The translations under genes were made by a program, and so were the position numbers. The notes beneath the pieces were generated by a model. It was given only the letters and a program-made list of their open reading frames with translations. It was not told the origin of the DNA and searched no databases. From Caldifarciminota bacterium UBA1063 (GTDB lineage Bacteria; Hydrothermota; Hydrothermia; UBA1063), in contig DCDE01000024.1 of NCBI GenBank assembly GCA_002316275.1, positions 1 to 29,462 on the forward strand: a stretch of DNA of 29,462 bases, read 5' to 3'. Below, in pieces: positions 8,404-16,614 of this stretch (positions are counted from its first letter, which is position 1; each line of letters opens with the position of its first letter).

Positions 8404-8918
8404 CCCTTGCTGGATCAGGTGGTCAGGGTCTTATTCTTGCAGGACTTGTTCTTGCTGATGCTGCTGGAATTGAAGAGGGTATGGAAATTGTCCAGACGGT
8501 AGAATACGGACCTGAAGCACGGCTTGGGACGTCGAGATCCGATTTGATCATCTCCAGGAAAATTATTTCATACCCAAAGGTAATACACCCCGATGTGTTA
8601 GTGGTTCTAAGCCAGAGTGCATATGATAAGTTTAACAAAATCGTGAAAATACCTGGCGCTATCATACTGGATACCTTTAACACTAAAGAATTCTCAAAAG
8701 ATACCGAAGGTATAGAGATAGTTGCACTTCCGTTTACAGAAATTGTGAGGGAAAGGATAGGTACACCTCTGGTACTGAACATGTTGGTTTTAGGATTTTT
8801 AGCAAAGAAGTATGACCTTGTGAGGCTTAAATCTCTTCAAAATGCAGTAGATAGAAGAGTTAAAAAATATCAAGACTTGAATAAAAAAGCCCTTCAAGAG
8901 GGTTATACCCTTGGATAG
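8379..8918 (+). CDS. korC: 2-oxoacid:ferredoxin oxidoreductase gamma subunit
   Basis: A 179-residue gamma subunit (POR/KOR gamma fold). The opening GSGGQGLILAGLVLADAA is the family hallmark, followed by QTVEYGPEARLGTSRSDLIIS and the segment around NMLVLGFLA. Gamma subunits pair with alpha and beta subunits and help form the coenzyme A-binding part. ATG 8379 has GAGGGG at 8370-8375 inside the 3' end of korB, so translation is probably coupled. Length is typical. Confidence 0.9.
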   Translation: MERNKIEITLAGSGGQGLILAGLVLADAAGIEEGMEIVQTVEYGPEARLGTSRSDLIISRKIISYPKVIHPDVLVVLSQSAYDKFNKIVKIPGAIILDTFNTKEFSKDTEGIEIVALPFTEIVRERIGTPLVLNMLVLGFLAKKYDLVRLKSLQNAVDRRVKKYQDLNKKALQEGYTLG

Positions 8919-9324
8919 GACGTTTTTGCTTCTCAAACCCGATGCTCTCAAAAAGAGAATCGTCGGTGAGATCATATCCATGGTTGAGAAGGCTGGTTTT
9001 GATATAATAGATATTAGGATGAGGAAGTGGAATAAGAATGATGCAGAAAAGTTCTACGCAGCCCACCGCGGTAAGCAGTTTTTTGAAGGTCTTGTTGGGT
9101 TTATGATTTCTGGCCCTGTGATAGGTTTACTCCTGGAGCGGGAAAATGCAATATATGAACTGAGGAAGCTCGTTGGTGCAACTGACCCTTCAAAAGCCGA
9201 ACCAGGTACTATTAGACACCTCTATGGAACGGATGTGAGAGTAAACGCCGTTCATGCTTCAGACTCTCCTAAATCCTTTGAGTATGAAGTGGAATGTTTT
9301 TTCGGAAATGAAGAAATTCTTTGA
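8911..9324 (+). CDS. ndk: nucleoside diphosphate kinase
   Basis: A 137-residue NDP kinase, full length for the family. It transfers the gamma phosphate of ATP to NDPs through a phosphohistidine: the catalytic histidine is H115 in NAVHASDS. The nucleotide-binding motifs KPDALKK (9-15) and ATDPSKAEPGTIR are intact. The start is TTG 8911, eight bases after AAGAGGG (8896-8902), and overlaps korC by 8 bases; the next ATG would remove the first strand and the KPD motif. Confidence 0.95.
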   Translation: MDRTFLLLKPDALKKRIVGEIISMVEKAGFDIIDIRMRKWNKNDAEKFYAAHRGKQFFEGLVGFMISGPVIGLLLERENAIYELRKLVGATDPSKAEPGTIRHLYGTDVRVNAVHASDSPKSFEYEVECFFGNEEIL

Positions 9325-9556
9325 ATGTAGATCTTGCGGGTATATTGTGGTTTCAGAGACAGCGCCTCTCTTCTGCCCTATGTGTAGAATGTCTATGAGA
9401 GAGGTACCCGAAGTCAAGGGGAAGTTTAAATCCATTGTCTGTACTGCATGTGGGAATGAATTTTCTTTTCGACAGGATTATCCGCCATATAAATGTGCAT
9501 ACTGTAATAATACCTTCAAAGTTTCGCCATTTAGGGCGCAAGAAGAGAAACTCTAA
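9308..9556 (+). CDS. small double zinc-ribbon/rubredoxin-like protein
   Basis: An 82-residue protein made of two cysteine-knuckle modules. The first, FECRSCGYIV...FCPMC, is like the rubredoxin-type knuckles of rubrerythrins; the second, IVCTACGNEF...YKCAYC, is a classical zinc ribbon. Eight cysteines in four CxxC pairs would bind two metal ions, zinc or iron. ATG 9308 overlaps ndk by 17 bases. Because it ends the kor-ndk operon it could be an electron carrier or a regulator; the sequence does not decide. Its TAA (9554-9556) overlaps the stop codon of the convergent TPR gene. Confidence 0.65.
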   Translation: MKKFFECRSCGYIVVSETAPLFCPMCRMSMREVPEVKGKFKSIVCTACGNEFSFRQDYPPYKCAYCNNTFKVSPFRAQEEKL

Positions 9557-12486
9557 AGCTTGAAAAACTCTTTCTGGCTTAGTGCTTCCTGGGATAGTGG
9601 ATCATCCTTTCCTCTAGTTTTAATTACTTCATCGTATAAATTCTTAGCTATATCTCTATGATTTAGATAAACGAAAATCTTAGCAGCATCGAGCTTTGCA
9701 GTATCGCGCCAATCAGCAAGCTCGGTGTAATAATTATAGATCCTCTTCAAGGACGCAAGAGCTGATCGCAAATCTTGAGTAGACAAGTACCCACGTGATA
9801 ACCAGTAAAGGGCTTCACAATCCTGAGCCTTTGTTCCGATTCCAATTACTTCCTTGAGTATTTCAATTGCCTTCTCATCATCTTTTTGATTTTCGACCAT
9901 CAGATACCCAAGGAATATACTTGCCTCAATGGAGATCTCATGATAGCTGTACTTTGTACGCAAGATTTTAAAATACTGGAGTGCAGAATCCAGTTGCATC
10001 GAGTTTTTATAGGAAACTGCGAGGTTATAAAGTAACTCTTTTTCAAAAGTATTTCCATATGTATTAGCCTTTGAGTAGTAGAAGATAGCATCGCCAAAGT
10101 TCCCTTTAGCTGCTTCAATATTGCCCAGTCTAAAGTAAATTTCGTGGCGTAGTGAGTCATTTGAAATGTCAAGAACGTCTTTAAGTTTCTGTGAAGCCAT
10201 ATCCATCTCACCACTGGTGATGAGTCTCAGAGCCATCTCGTATGTTAGTTCAGGATCCTCAAGTCCTGTAGCATCTATAAATAGTGAAAGGCTATCCAGC
10301 TGGTTCTTTATAAGTAATTCGTGTCCCTTTAGAACATATCTTGTTTCTATACTCAATTGAAAAGTATCGGAGTAGATTTTCAATAAACTATCGGGCAGAG
10401 TACCCGCAAGAATCGTGAGAAGTTTCAGTTTAAGGAATGCCTCGTCAGCTTTCTCTACTTTGCAGGATTCGAGTGCTTTAAGGTTCTTCTTAGAATAATA
10501 GTAAAGGAGCAAGTCTTTCCCCATGAGATCATTAGGTTCAACAAGCTCCACCAAACCACTATAGAGAAGGCTACGGGAGTAAACATTCCTCGAAGTGGGT
10601 GTATCGCCTCCAAGAGAAAAAAGAAAAGCAAGGTTTAGGTTTTTAGTTTCAAGTGCTGATAGGCAGGTTATGTCATTTGCATATGGGTTTTCCAAAATGG
10701 TATAGTACTTGATGCCTTCATTCAGTACCTTCTGGTACAAACCGAGTTTATATAAGGCTTGCAAACGGTAGGTAAAGATCTCCTGCTCCAAAGGGTAAAA
10801 AGGGTTAGCGTTTTTAGTTATTTCGACTATTTTTTCATACTGGCCTTCTTTTGATAAAGCTTTGACCAGTTCCAAAACCATTCGACTGTCCTGCGAGTCG
10901 ACGAGCGTGCACGCCGCATAGAGGTCTTCCTTAAGGAGTGCTTTATAGAAACGGAAGGCTCGGGAGCTGTAGAAATCGAAAAGTTCAGGGGTGGACGTTT
11001 TTGTAGCAATAACAAAAAGACAATAAGCATCATCATCTTCGAGGTTGAGTGGAATCTTTTTGAGATAATTCGTTGGGTTATCGACCCCTGCTAATGCTCT
11101 TATGTATATTCCAGGAAAGGTTGAGGGTTCATCCTCGAGTATGTTTAGAGCTTCTTCAAAGGCACCGATGTGTAGAAGGGAATTCGCTACATAATATTTC
11201 ATGGAATAGGGGAGGGTTTTACCTCTTGAATACTTTATTACGCCTTCGAAATCGAAGTTTTTATACAAAGTCTTTATAACCTCGGTATCAGGAGGATCAG
11301 GACTTTCGAATCTAACTGGTATTTTTAGGTCAGCCTTCACGAGATTGGTTTCCAGCTTCCTCTGGAGGGACATTACATCCTCTCCTCTGTGCGATTTAAT
11401 AACTAAGAGTCTCTTGTCCCTTTCCGTAAGGGGATAAAAATTCTGAATCGACATTAAAAGCTGGGATAATTCAGGTGTTATAATTCCACTCTGAATCATG
11501 GAATCTGCCAGCTCCAGCTTCGTAATGTTGTACTCAAAAGAATCGGGGAGTTGTGTAGCGTAGAAAAGGCTTTTCGCATACCATTTTTCCTTTATATACC
11601 CTTTTGTAAGAATTAAGTCTCGAAGAGGTGATGGTGGAAGACCTTCCACGGCCTCTAAGTCCTGGATAGTTAGCTGTTTTATATTGAACCACGAAATGTA
11701 CAATTTATCCTTCAGCTTTTTTCTGAACTTTGTACTTGGTAACCCCATTTTTTCAAGAATTCGCGAAAACTCAAAGGCGGTTTTCTCGTTTTCGGGTTCG
11801 AGGGCGAAGAGGAGCCCTGTGATTTTGGGAGAGTTTTTTGCAAAGAGGAGGAAGTCAATTGCCTCTTCAGGGATGATTTTTTGAGGGTTGTTTTCTATAA
11901 GTTGCCTATAAAAATCGATATAATTACCGTTTCTGTATAGTGCTTTAATCTTGAGGAGACTTGCGTTGTTGCGTTCTGCGAGTATAAGTGACGCCCCTGG
12001 GTTATCCTTCAAAAGGGCTTCCCCAAGGCTAATTTCTGATTTTCTTGATTCGTAGTCTGAAGCCAGAATCCTGAGGAGGCCTATCTTTATAGGTTCTCCT
12101 ACAGGTTTATTGAGGGTTTCCTCGACAATTCTCTTCCTGTTAGCTGATGAAGGGGAAAGGTTAACCATTTCAGAGATCCATCTCAATGAGTCTTCCTGGG
12201 TCTGCGAAAGTTCAATTATTTTTTGATAGATCAAATATGCTAAGGAGTCGTCACAGGTTTCTTCCTTTAGCTTTAGTAAGTTGCCGAGTGCTGATAAAGT
12301 ATCTCCGGATCCAAGAAGGGACAGGCTTAAATAATATCTTGCCCAGTTGCCTTCAGGTGTATTTTTTGATACTGTATATATCTGATGGAAGATCGCATAA
12401 GCCTTATCAAATTCTTTTTGAGTAAGATATTTTTGCCCTACTTCCAGCACCGACTGACTTACCAAAAGAATGAAGAGCAACTTCAT
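9553..12486 (-). CDS. large TPR-repeat protein, probably exported
   Basis: A 977-residue helical-repeat protein. Residues 1-15 (MKLLFILLVSQSVLE) resemble a short signal peptide. The rest is tetratricopeptide-like, clearest at residues 20-70 (YLTQKEFDKAYAIFHQIY) and in the last 250 residues (FRLGNIEAAKGNFGDAIFYY, LYNLAVSYKN...ALQYFKIL, ALYWLSRGYLSTQDLRSALASL). Such proteins in outer-membrane bacteria often act as periplasmic scaffolds; no enzymatic motif is visible. The frame continues upstream to a TTG at 12522, but a promoter-like element (TTGATT-N17-TACAAT) ends seven bases before ATG 12486, so that start is preferred. It is divergent from the beta-helix gene. Confidence 0.75.
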   Translation of the reverse strand: MKLLFILLVSQSVLEVGQKYLTQKEFDKAYAIFHQIYTVSKNTPEGNWARYYLSLSLLGSGDTLSALGNLLKLKEETCDDSLAYLIYQKIIELSQTQEDSLRWISEMVNLSPSSANRKRIVEETLNKPVGEPIKIGLLRILASDYESRKSEISLGEALLKDNPGASLILAERNNASLLKIKALYRNGNYIDFYRQLIENNPQKIIPEEAIDFLLFAKNSPKITGLLFALEPENEKTAFEFSRILEKMGLPSTKFRKKLKDKLYISWFNIKQLTIQDLEAVEGLPPSPLRDLILTKGYIKEKWYAKSLFYATQLPDSFEYNITKLELADSMIQSGIITPELSQLLMSIQNFYPLTERDKRLLVIKSHRGEDVMSLQRKLETNLVKADLKIPVRFESPDPPDTEVIKTLYKNFDFEGVIKYSRGKTLPYSMKYYVANSLLHIGAFEEALNILEDEPSTFPGIYIRALAGVDNPTNYLKKIPLNLEDDDAYCLFVIATKTSTPELFDFYSSRAFRFYKALLKEDLYAACTLVDSQDSRMVLELVKALSKEGQYEKIVEITKNANPFYPLEQEIFTYRLQALYKLGLYQKVLNEGIKYYTILENPYANDITCLSALETKNLNLAFLFSLGGDTPTSRNVYSRSLLYSGLVELVEPNDLMGKDLLLYYYSKKNLKALESCKVEKADEAFLKLKLLTILAGTLPDSLLKIYSDTFQLSIETRYVLKGHELLIKNQLDSLSLFIDATGLEDPELTYEMALRLITSGEMDMASQKLKDVLDISNDSLRHEIYFRLGNIEAAKGNFGDAIFYYSKANTYGNTFEKELLYNLAVSYKNSMQLDSALQYFKILRTKYSYHEISIEASIFLGYLMVENQKDDEKAIEILKEVIGIGTKAQDCEALYWLSRGYLSTQDLRSALASLKRIYNYYTELADWRDTAKLDAAKIFVYLNHRDIAKNLYDEVIKTRGKDDPLSQEALSQKEFFKL

Positions 12487-12493
12487 TCTTTTT

Positions 12494-12522
12494 ATTGTAA
12501 TTTCGAGAATTTGGAAAATCAA
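12494..12522 (-). promoter_or_regulatory. TPR gene promoter, leaderless type
   Basis: Minus strand: TTGATT (12522-12517), a 17-base spacer, TACAAT (12499-12494), then seven bases to ATG 12486. No Shine-Dalgarno fits between. Confidence 0.6.
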
Positions 12523-12596
12523 ATGTATGCCCTACTATTTGTCTCGTATATTAAACGCAGCGGTATCTTAGTCTATAGATAAATCAACGTAAATGG

Positions 12597-12625
12597 TTGA
12601 ATGCAGGATGCAATTCTTATATAAT
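12597..12625 (+). promoter_or_regulatory. promoter of the beta-helix gene
   Basis: TTGAAT (12597-12602), a 17-base spacer, and a perfect TATAAT (12620-12625). The predicted start near 12632 leaves a short leader holding AGGAGG (12635-12640) seven bases before ATG 12648. Confidence 0.75.
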
Positions 12626-12647
12626 ATATATGATAGGAGGTATAGTG

Positions 12648-15600
12648 ATGGATTATTTTGTGCAAGCTCTGATTGAACTTTATAAGTCACATGGAGAATC
12701 CTTATTAGAAAGTCCGTCGCTGGCTAAAGAGGAACTAAGTACAAGACAAAATATTGAGAAATCTAAAATATATGCTATCGCTTCAGCTATAGAAGAGAAA
12801 ATTCCTGTTACCTTAAGGGACTCGAACCCTCTGACTGATGAGGACTTAGATCTTATCATAAGAGGATTTGCTGAAAGCACAGGCATAAAAGAAGAACTTG
12901 CCAAGTGGGCGATTACGACTCTTTATGAATTTGTAAAACTTATAGCAGAGGATTCTGCCCTCAGACATCTTAAAAGGAAGAGTCATGCCCGCAATGGCAC
13001 TTATACCGAGGTTAAAGAGGGGTTGGTGAAGATAACTCTCCTAAGAGGAGAAGACAAGTTAACATTGTTTTACGATGGGAGTACGCCCTTTGTTGATTTT
13101 ATTGAGCCTTATATAGAGGATTGGGGAGAGATAATGCTTGAACTCTCGGGCAACATCGATGTTGAGAGGCCCATTACGATCCAGAGCAGGAAAATTGTTT
13201 TAGTAGGCCTCGAAAAGTGTATAGTCAATGCTGAAGTTTTGCCTGCTTTCGAAGTGATAAAAGGTGAACTGCTTATAGAAAATCTCACTTTAAAGTACAG
13301 TAAAGATCCTGACAGGACTATAGGAGTAATTTTTGCAACGGAAAGTAGTGTTGAAGTAAGGAATACTGAAATTTATGGAGCAGGCATCAAAGTCTACAGT
13401 AGTAAGCTGGGGTTATCGAAGGTAAAAGTTTCGGAGTGTAAATATATTGGGATACATGGAGAAAATGCAGAAATTAAGATAGTCGGATCAGTTTTTGAAG
13501 GGAATGGTATTGATATTTTTAGTCCCCAGGTGAGGGTTAAGGATTGTGTAGTAAACATCAAAAATAGTAAAGTAATGAACGGAAATGGGTCTGGAATATG
13601 GGGCGATAATTGTGAGATTTTATTAGATAAGTCAACCGTAAGTGGAAACTATTACTACGGGATATTTATTGATTCCAGTTCAAAATTGACCATGACCTCA
13701 TCAAGAATAGTTGAAAATGGTAACAGTGAAGAAGATTATCCCCAACTTAAGGTAGTCACATCCAATGCAAAGATAAAAGCTGGTCGGATTCTGAATGGGG
13801 TTAACAACTCAGGAATATGGCTTGAAGATACGGCATTTCTCGAGGCAGATGACTTAAAGGTTACGGGACATTATTTTCATGGTATAGTTCTGAGAGACGA
13901 TTCAGAAATTTTAATGCGTGGTGGGGAGCTGGCTCGAAATGGGAACGAAGAGGAAGACAAGCCACAGATGTTAGTTGAATCATCACGGGGATATGTAAAA
14001 GGAGTTAAGATCCACGGCGGGGTATATAACTCGGGTGTGATCCTTGATGAGGGTTCTAAGCTGGAACTGGTTGACTCCCATATTTACAGGCATTTCTTTA
14101 ACGCCTTAACAGTCCGGTCGTCGTCTGATGGTTTTTTGACAAATTGCGAGATTCACGAAAATGGCAACGAATATTTTTATGCACCCCAGATTTGGGTTTC
14201 CTCAGGAAACATAAGGGTTGAAAAGTCGAGCATATACGATGGAGTTAAAAATGATGGTATTTATGTAAGAAACTCCAGTGTTGAGTTAGATGATGTATCA
14301 ATTTATAACCATGTGAGGCGTGCCATTTACGGTGAGGCCAATTCAACAATTAAGGCAACTAACTCAAGGGTTTACTTAAATAACAAAAATGCAGATGGTG
14401 AAGCGCAAATCGAAGTCAAATCCTGTAATTTAATTGTAAAAAACTCTGATATCGAAGACTCTTATAGCGCAGCTGGGATCTACGCAGGTGATATAGCGAA
14501 TGTGGAGTTACAAGGTGTGAGGATAAGAGCAAATTATGGTCAGGGTGTTTGGTTCTCTTCGAATGCAAGTTTTACCATCATTGATTGCCTAATAGAGGAA
14601 AATAGGGGCAAGGACGGTATGTTTCCACAAGTTCTTGTTACGTCAAGCCGTGGGAGGGTTGAAAGATCGAAGATTTTAAAGGGGCAAAGGGTTTCGGGGA
14701 TTGTTGTTGAAAAATCCTTCCTTGAGATGATGGAATCAATTGTGGAAGGCAACGAAAACTTTGGTATCTACGTCCTTTCAAATTCAGTTGCGGAGATTTT
14801 ATCTTGTGAAATCAAAGGTAATGGACAGGATACTAAGGAATACCCTCAGATAAGGGTTGAAAATTCAAAAATAATATTGAAGTCTTCTCAAATTTCTTCA
14901 GGTATTGACAATTCTGGCCTTTCTATAATGGAGTCTTCTTATGCGGAAATCGAGAATGCTATTATATCAAATCATGCAAGGCACGGTATTGAGGTATACT
15001 ATAATTCAGAATTGAGGTTTAATGAAGGGGAAATTTCGGGGAATGGGGCGGAGTCGGAAAATTTTGCGCAGGTATGGATTGGATCATCTTATGCACTTAT
15101 TAAAAATTCTGTTATTCACGATGGGAAGAATAATATGGGGATTGGAATTTTAAAATCTTACGTTGAAATCGAGAGCTGCCGGATCTTTGGGCACAAGGAA
15201 GAAGGAGTAAGTGCAGCATGGTATTCGGGCTTAAAAATTAAAGATTGTAAGATTTATTCCAACACAATGAGCCAAAGCAGCGCCCAACTGGTTATAACGT
15301 CATCACGCTGTATAGCGAGAGGATGTGAGATATACAATAGTCTTGGAGGGGATGGTATAAGAATGGATGATGGTGCAGGGATAGAACTTGAAAACGCAAA
15401 AGTAATTGGCAATATGGGCTACGGCATGACTGTAAAGAATGGTTCCGAAAGTAAGTTACAAGGAACTGAGTTTATTCGGAATTGTGAGCTCCAAAAGCAC
15501 GGTTACCAAATAATAATTGACAGCTCCAGAGGGATTTTTAAAAACTGTAAGGTTGCAGAGGGGGTTTCTGGTGGGATCAAGATTTTGAATTCACCTACTG

Positions 15601-15791
15601 TAGAGGTTTATCACTCTGTTATTTCGGATCACAGCGGCCCTGGTATCGAAATTGTGGATAACCTCTCAAGGATAAAAATTGTAGGTGTAAGGACCTTTGG
15701 AAATGCTATGGGAGGGCTGGTTTATCACAACCCCTACAAAGTTTCTACAATTGATTCTACTTTTGAAGACGGGTCATTCAGAAAAAATTAG
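12648..15791 (+). CDS. beta-helix super-repeat protein with N-terminal helical domain
   Basis: A 1047-residue protein. Residues 1-110 are helical; the pattern of conserved-looking positions (LIELYKSHGESLLESP, AIASAIEEKIPVTL, ELAKWAITTLYEF) resembles, from memory, an N-terminal helical domain seen in multidomain bacterial proteins with FHA, WD40 or beta-helix parts. Residues about 150-1040 form a right-handed parallel beta-helix. From residue 357 it has eight units of 73-74 residues plus a partial ninth; each starts at an Asn-Gly-like turn and holds a PQ-x-x-V, an NSGI-like and a HGI-like rung, so about three coils of 24-25 residues per unit. There is no signal peptide or membrane segment, which is unusual for beta-helix proteins and suggests a cytoplasmic protein or non-classical export. 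Beta-helices of this kind occur in polysaccharide lyases, but no catalytic residues are recognised. The start has AGGAGG at 12635-12640. Confidence 0.85.
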   Translation: MDYFVQALIELYKSHGESLLESPSLAKEELSTRQNIEKSKIYAIASAIEEKIPVTLRDSNPLTDEDLDLIIRGFAESTGIKEELAKWAITTLYEFVKLIAEDSALRHLKRKSHARNGTYTEVKEGLVKITLLRGEDKLTLFYDGSTPFVDFIEPYIEDWGEIMLELSGNIDVERPITIQSRKIVLVGLEKCIVNAEVLPAFEVIKGELLIENLTLKYSKDPDRTIGVIFATESSVEVRNTEIYGAGIKVYSSKLGLSKVKVSECKYIGIHGENAEIKIVGSVFEGNGIDIFSPQVRVKDCVVNIKNSKVMNGNGSGIWGDNCEILLDKSTVSGNYYYGIFIDSSSKLTMTSSRIVENGNSEEDYPQLKVVTSNAKIKAGRILNGVNNSGIWLEDTAFLEADDLKVTGHYFHGIVLRDDSEILMRGGELARNGNEEEDKPQMLVESSRGYVKGVKIHGGVYNSGVILDEGSKLELVDSHIYRHFFNALTVRSSSDGFLTNCEIHENGNEYFYAPQIWVSSGNIRVEKSSIYDGVKNDGIYVRNSSVELDDVSIYNHVRRAIYGEANSTIKATNSRVYLNNKNADGEAQIEVKSCNLIVKNSDIEDSYSAAGIYAGDIANVELQGVRIRANYGQGVWFSSNASFTIIDCLIEENRGKDGMFPQVLVTSSRGRVERSKILKGQRVSGIVVEKSFLEMMESIVEGNENFGIYVLSNSVAEILSCEIKGNGQDTKEYPQIRVENSKIILKSSQISSGIDNSGLSIMESSYAEIENAIISNHARHGIEVYYNSELRFNEGEISGNGAESENFAQVWIGSSYALIKNSVIHDGKNNMGIGILKSYVEIESCRIFGHKEEGVSAAWYSGLKIKDCKIYSNTMSQSSAQLVITSSRCIARGCEIYNSLGGDGIRMDDGAGIELENAKVIGNMGYGMTVKNGSESKLQGTEFIRNCELQKHGYQIIIDSSRGIFKNCKVAEGVSGGIKILNSPTVEVYHSVISDHSGPGIEIVDNLSRIKIVGVRTFGNAMGGLVYHNPYKVSTIDSTFEDGSFRKN
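13716..15479 (+). repeat. eight tandem 73-74-codon units in the beta-helix gene
   Basis: Eight consecutive units of 74, 74, 74, 73, 73, 74, 73 and 73 codons, beginning with residues NGNSEED, NGNEEED, NGNEYFY, NKNADGE, NRGKDGM, NGQDTKE, NGAESEN and NTMSQSS; a ninth partial unit starts with NCELQKH at 15480. Similarity is clear at protein level and weak at DNA level, so the repeats are old and not expanding now. Confidence 0.85.
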
Positions 15792-15798
15792 AAAGTTA

Positions 15799-15827
15799 TT
15801 GAAATTAGGCTGGATTTAATTTAAAAT
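15799..15827 (+). promoter_or_regulatory. promoter of the barrel gene, leaderless type
   Basis: TTGAAA (15799-15804), a 17-base spacer, TAAAAT (15822-15827), then six bases and ATG 15834. The predicted transcription start coincides with the start codon; there is no ribosome-binding site. Confidence 0.7.
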
Positions 15828-15833
15828 ATTCTT

Positions 15834-16607
15834 ATGAATACGTTAATTTTGTTATCTGTATTTTGTCTAACGGGTGTTTCATCCCAAAGTTATAGCCTCG
15901 CAGGGCTTTATAACCCTTTTGACTCGAAGTCTGACGCTATTTTTGTGAATCCTGCGTTGCTCCCTGACAGTAGATTCTCGGGAGTACTGGGTTTAAGGCA
16001 GAACTATCTTATGTCGGATCTTACGGATTTTCATCTTTCGGTGTCTGGGAAGTTCTGGAAACTAAGGGCTGGCTTAGGACTTTTGGAGGGTGGAATAAAG
16101 GATATAGTTTCAGATTACACGTTCTTGGCGGGTTTAGGCATGATGAACAGTTTCTTTGGGGCTGGATTAAGTACTCGTGTAGGTTATCTTAAAAATATAG
16201 AAGATAATCTTACAGCTTCATCCTTCTCTATTGATTACGGTTTATGTGCAAGGCTATCCATCTTCGAGTTTACCTTTAGCCATCTAAACGCTTTAAGACC
16301 CTCTCGAGGTTTTACTGATAAAAGCGAGAAATCTGAAAGCGAAATGCTTTTCATGATTTCTTTTCAGGTTCCTCAGTCGGTTACTTGGATGCTTGGGCTG
16401 GACAGGACATCTTCCAAGACATCTTATCGTATAGGTTCGGAGATGTGGTTTACCAGAGGGTTCGGGCTAAGAATTGGCTTGATGGATAGAGAGGTTCGCC
16501 TTGGGCTATGCTTGAAGACCGACACTTACGGCATTGATGTAGCATTTGGATCGTCGAGGGAACTGGGTACTACCGTTGTAATTTCAACGAACTATTCTGT
16601 AAGATAG
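15834..16607 (+). CDS. outer-membrane beta-barrel protein, PorV/UPF0164-like
   Basis: A 257-residue exported protein. Residues 1-18 (MNTLILLSVFCLTGVSSQ) form a signal peptide. The mature part has SDAIFVNPALLPDSR, reminiscent of the NPA motif of PorV/UPF0164-type barrels, then alternating strands (GKFWKLRAGLGLL, FFGAGLSTRVGYL, RLGLCLKTDTYGIDVAF). It is shorter than typical PorV (about 300-400 residues) and therefore a small barrel. It lies 42 bases after the beta-helix gene but has its own promoter, and 7 bases before lptF/G. Function unknown; location in the outer membrane is inferred from the strand pattern. Confidence 0.6.
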   Translation: MNTLILLSVFCLTGVSSQSYSLAGLYNPFDSKSDAIFVNPALLPDSRFSGVLGLRQNYLMSDLTDFHLSVSGKFWKLRAGLGLLEGGIKDIVSDYTFLAGLGMMNSFFGAGLSTRVGYLKNIEDNLTASSFSIDYGLCARLSIFEFTFSHLNALRPSRGFTDKSEKSESEMLFMISFQVPQSVTWMLGLDRTSSKTSYRIGSEMWFTRGFGLRIGLMDREVRLGLCLKTDTYGIDVAFGSSRELGTTVVISTNYSVR

Positions 16608-16614
16608 TTCCATA

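Noticed and set aside
13716..15479. CRISPR or DNA tandem-repeat array
   Set aside because: Periodicity is 219-222 bases, codon-based, and visible at protein level only; units differ widely in DNA sequence.
12648..15791. Beta-helix protein as a pectate lyase
   Set aside because: No signal peptide and no recognisable catalytic Asp/Arg/Lys set; the fold alone does not support the enzyme call.
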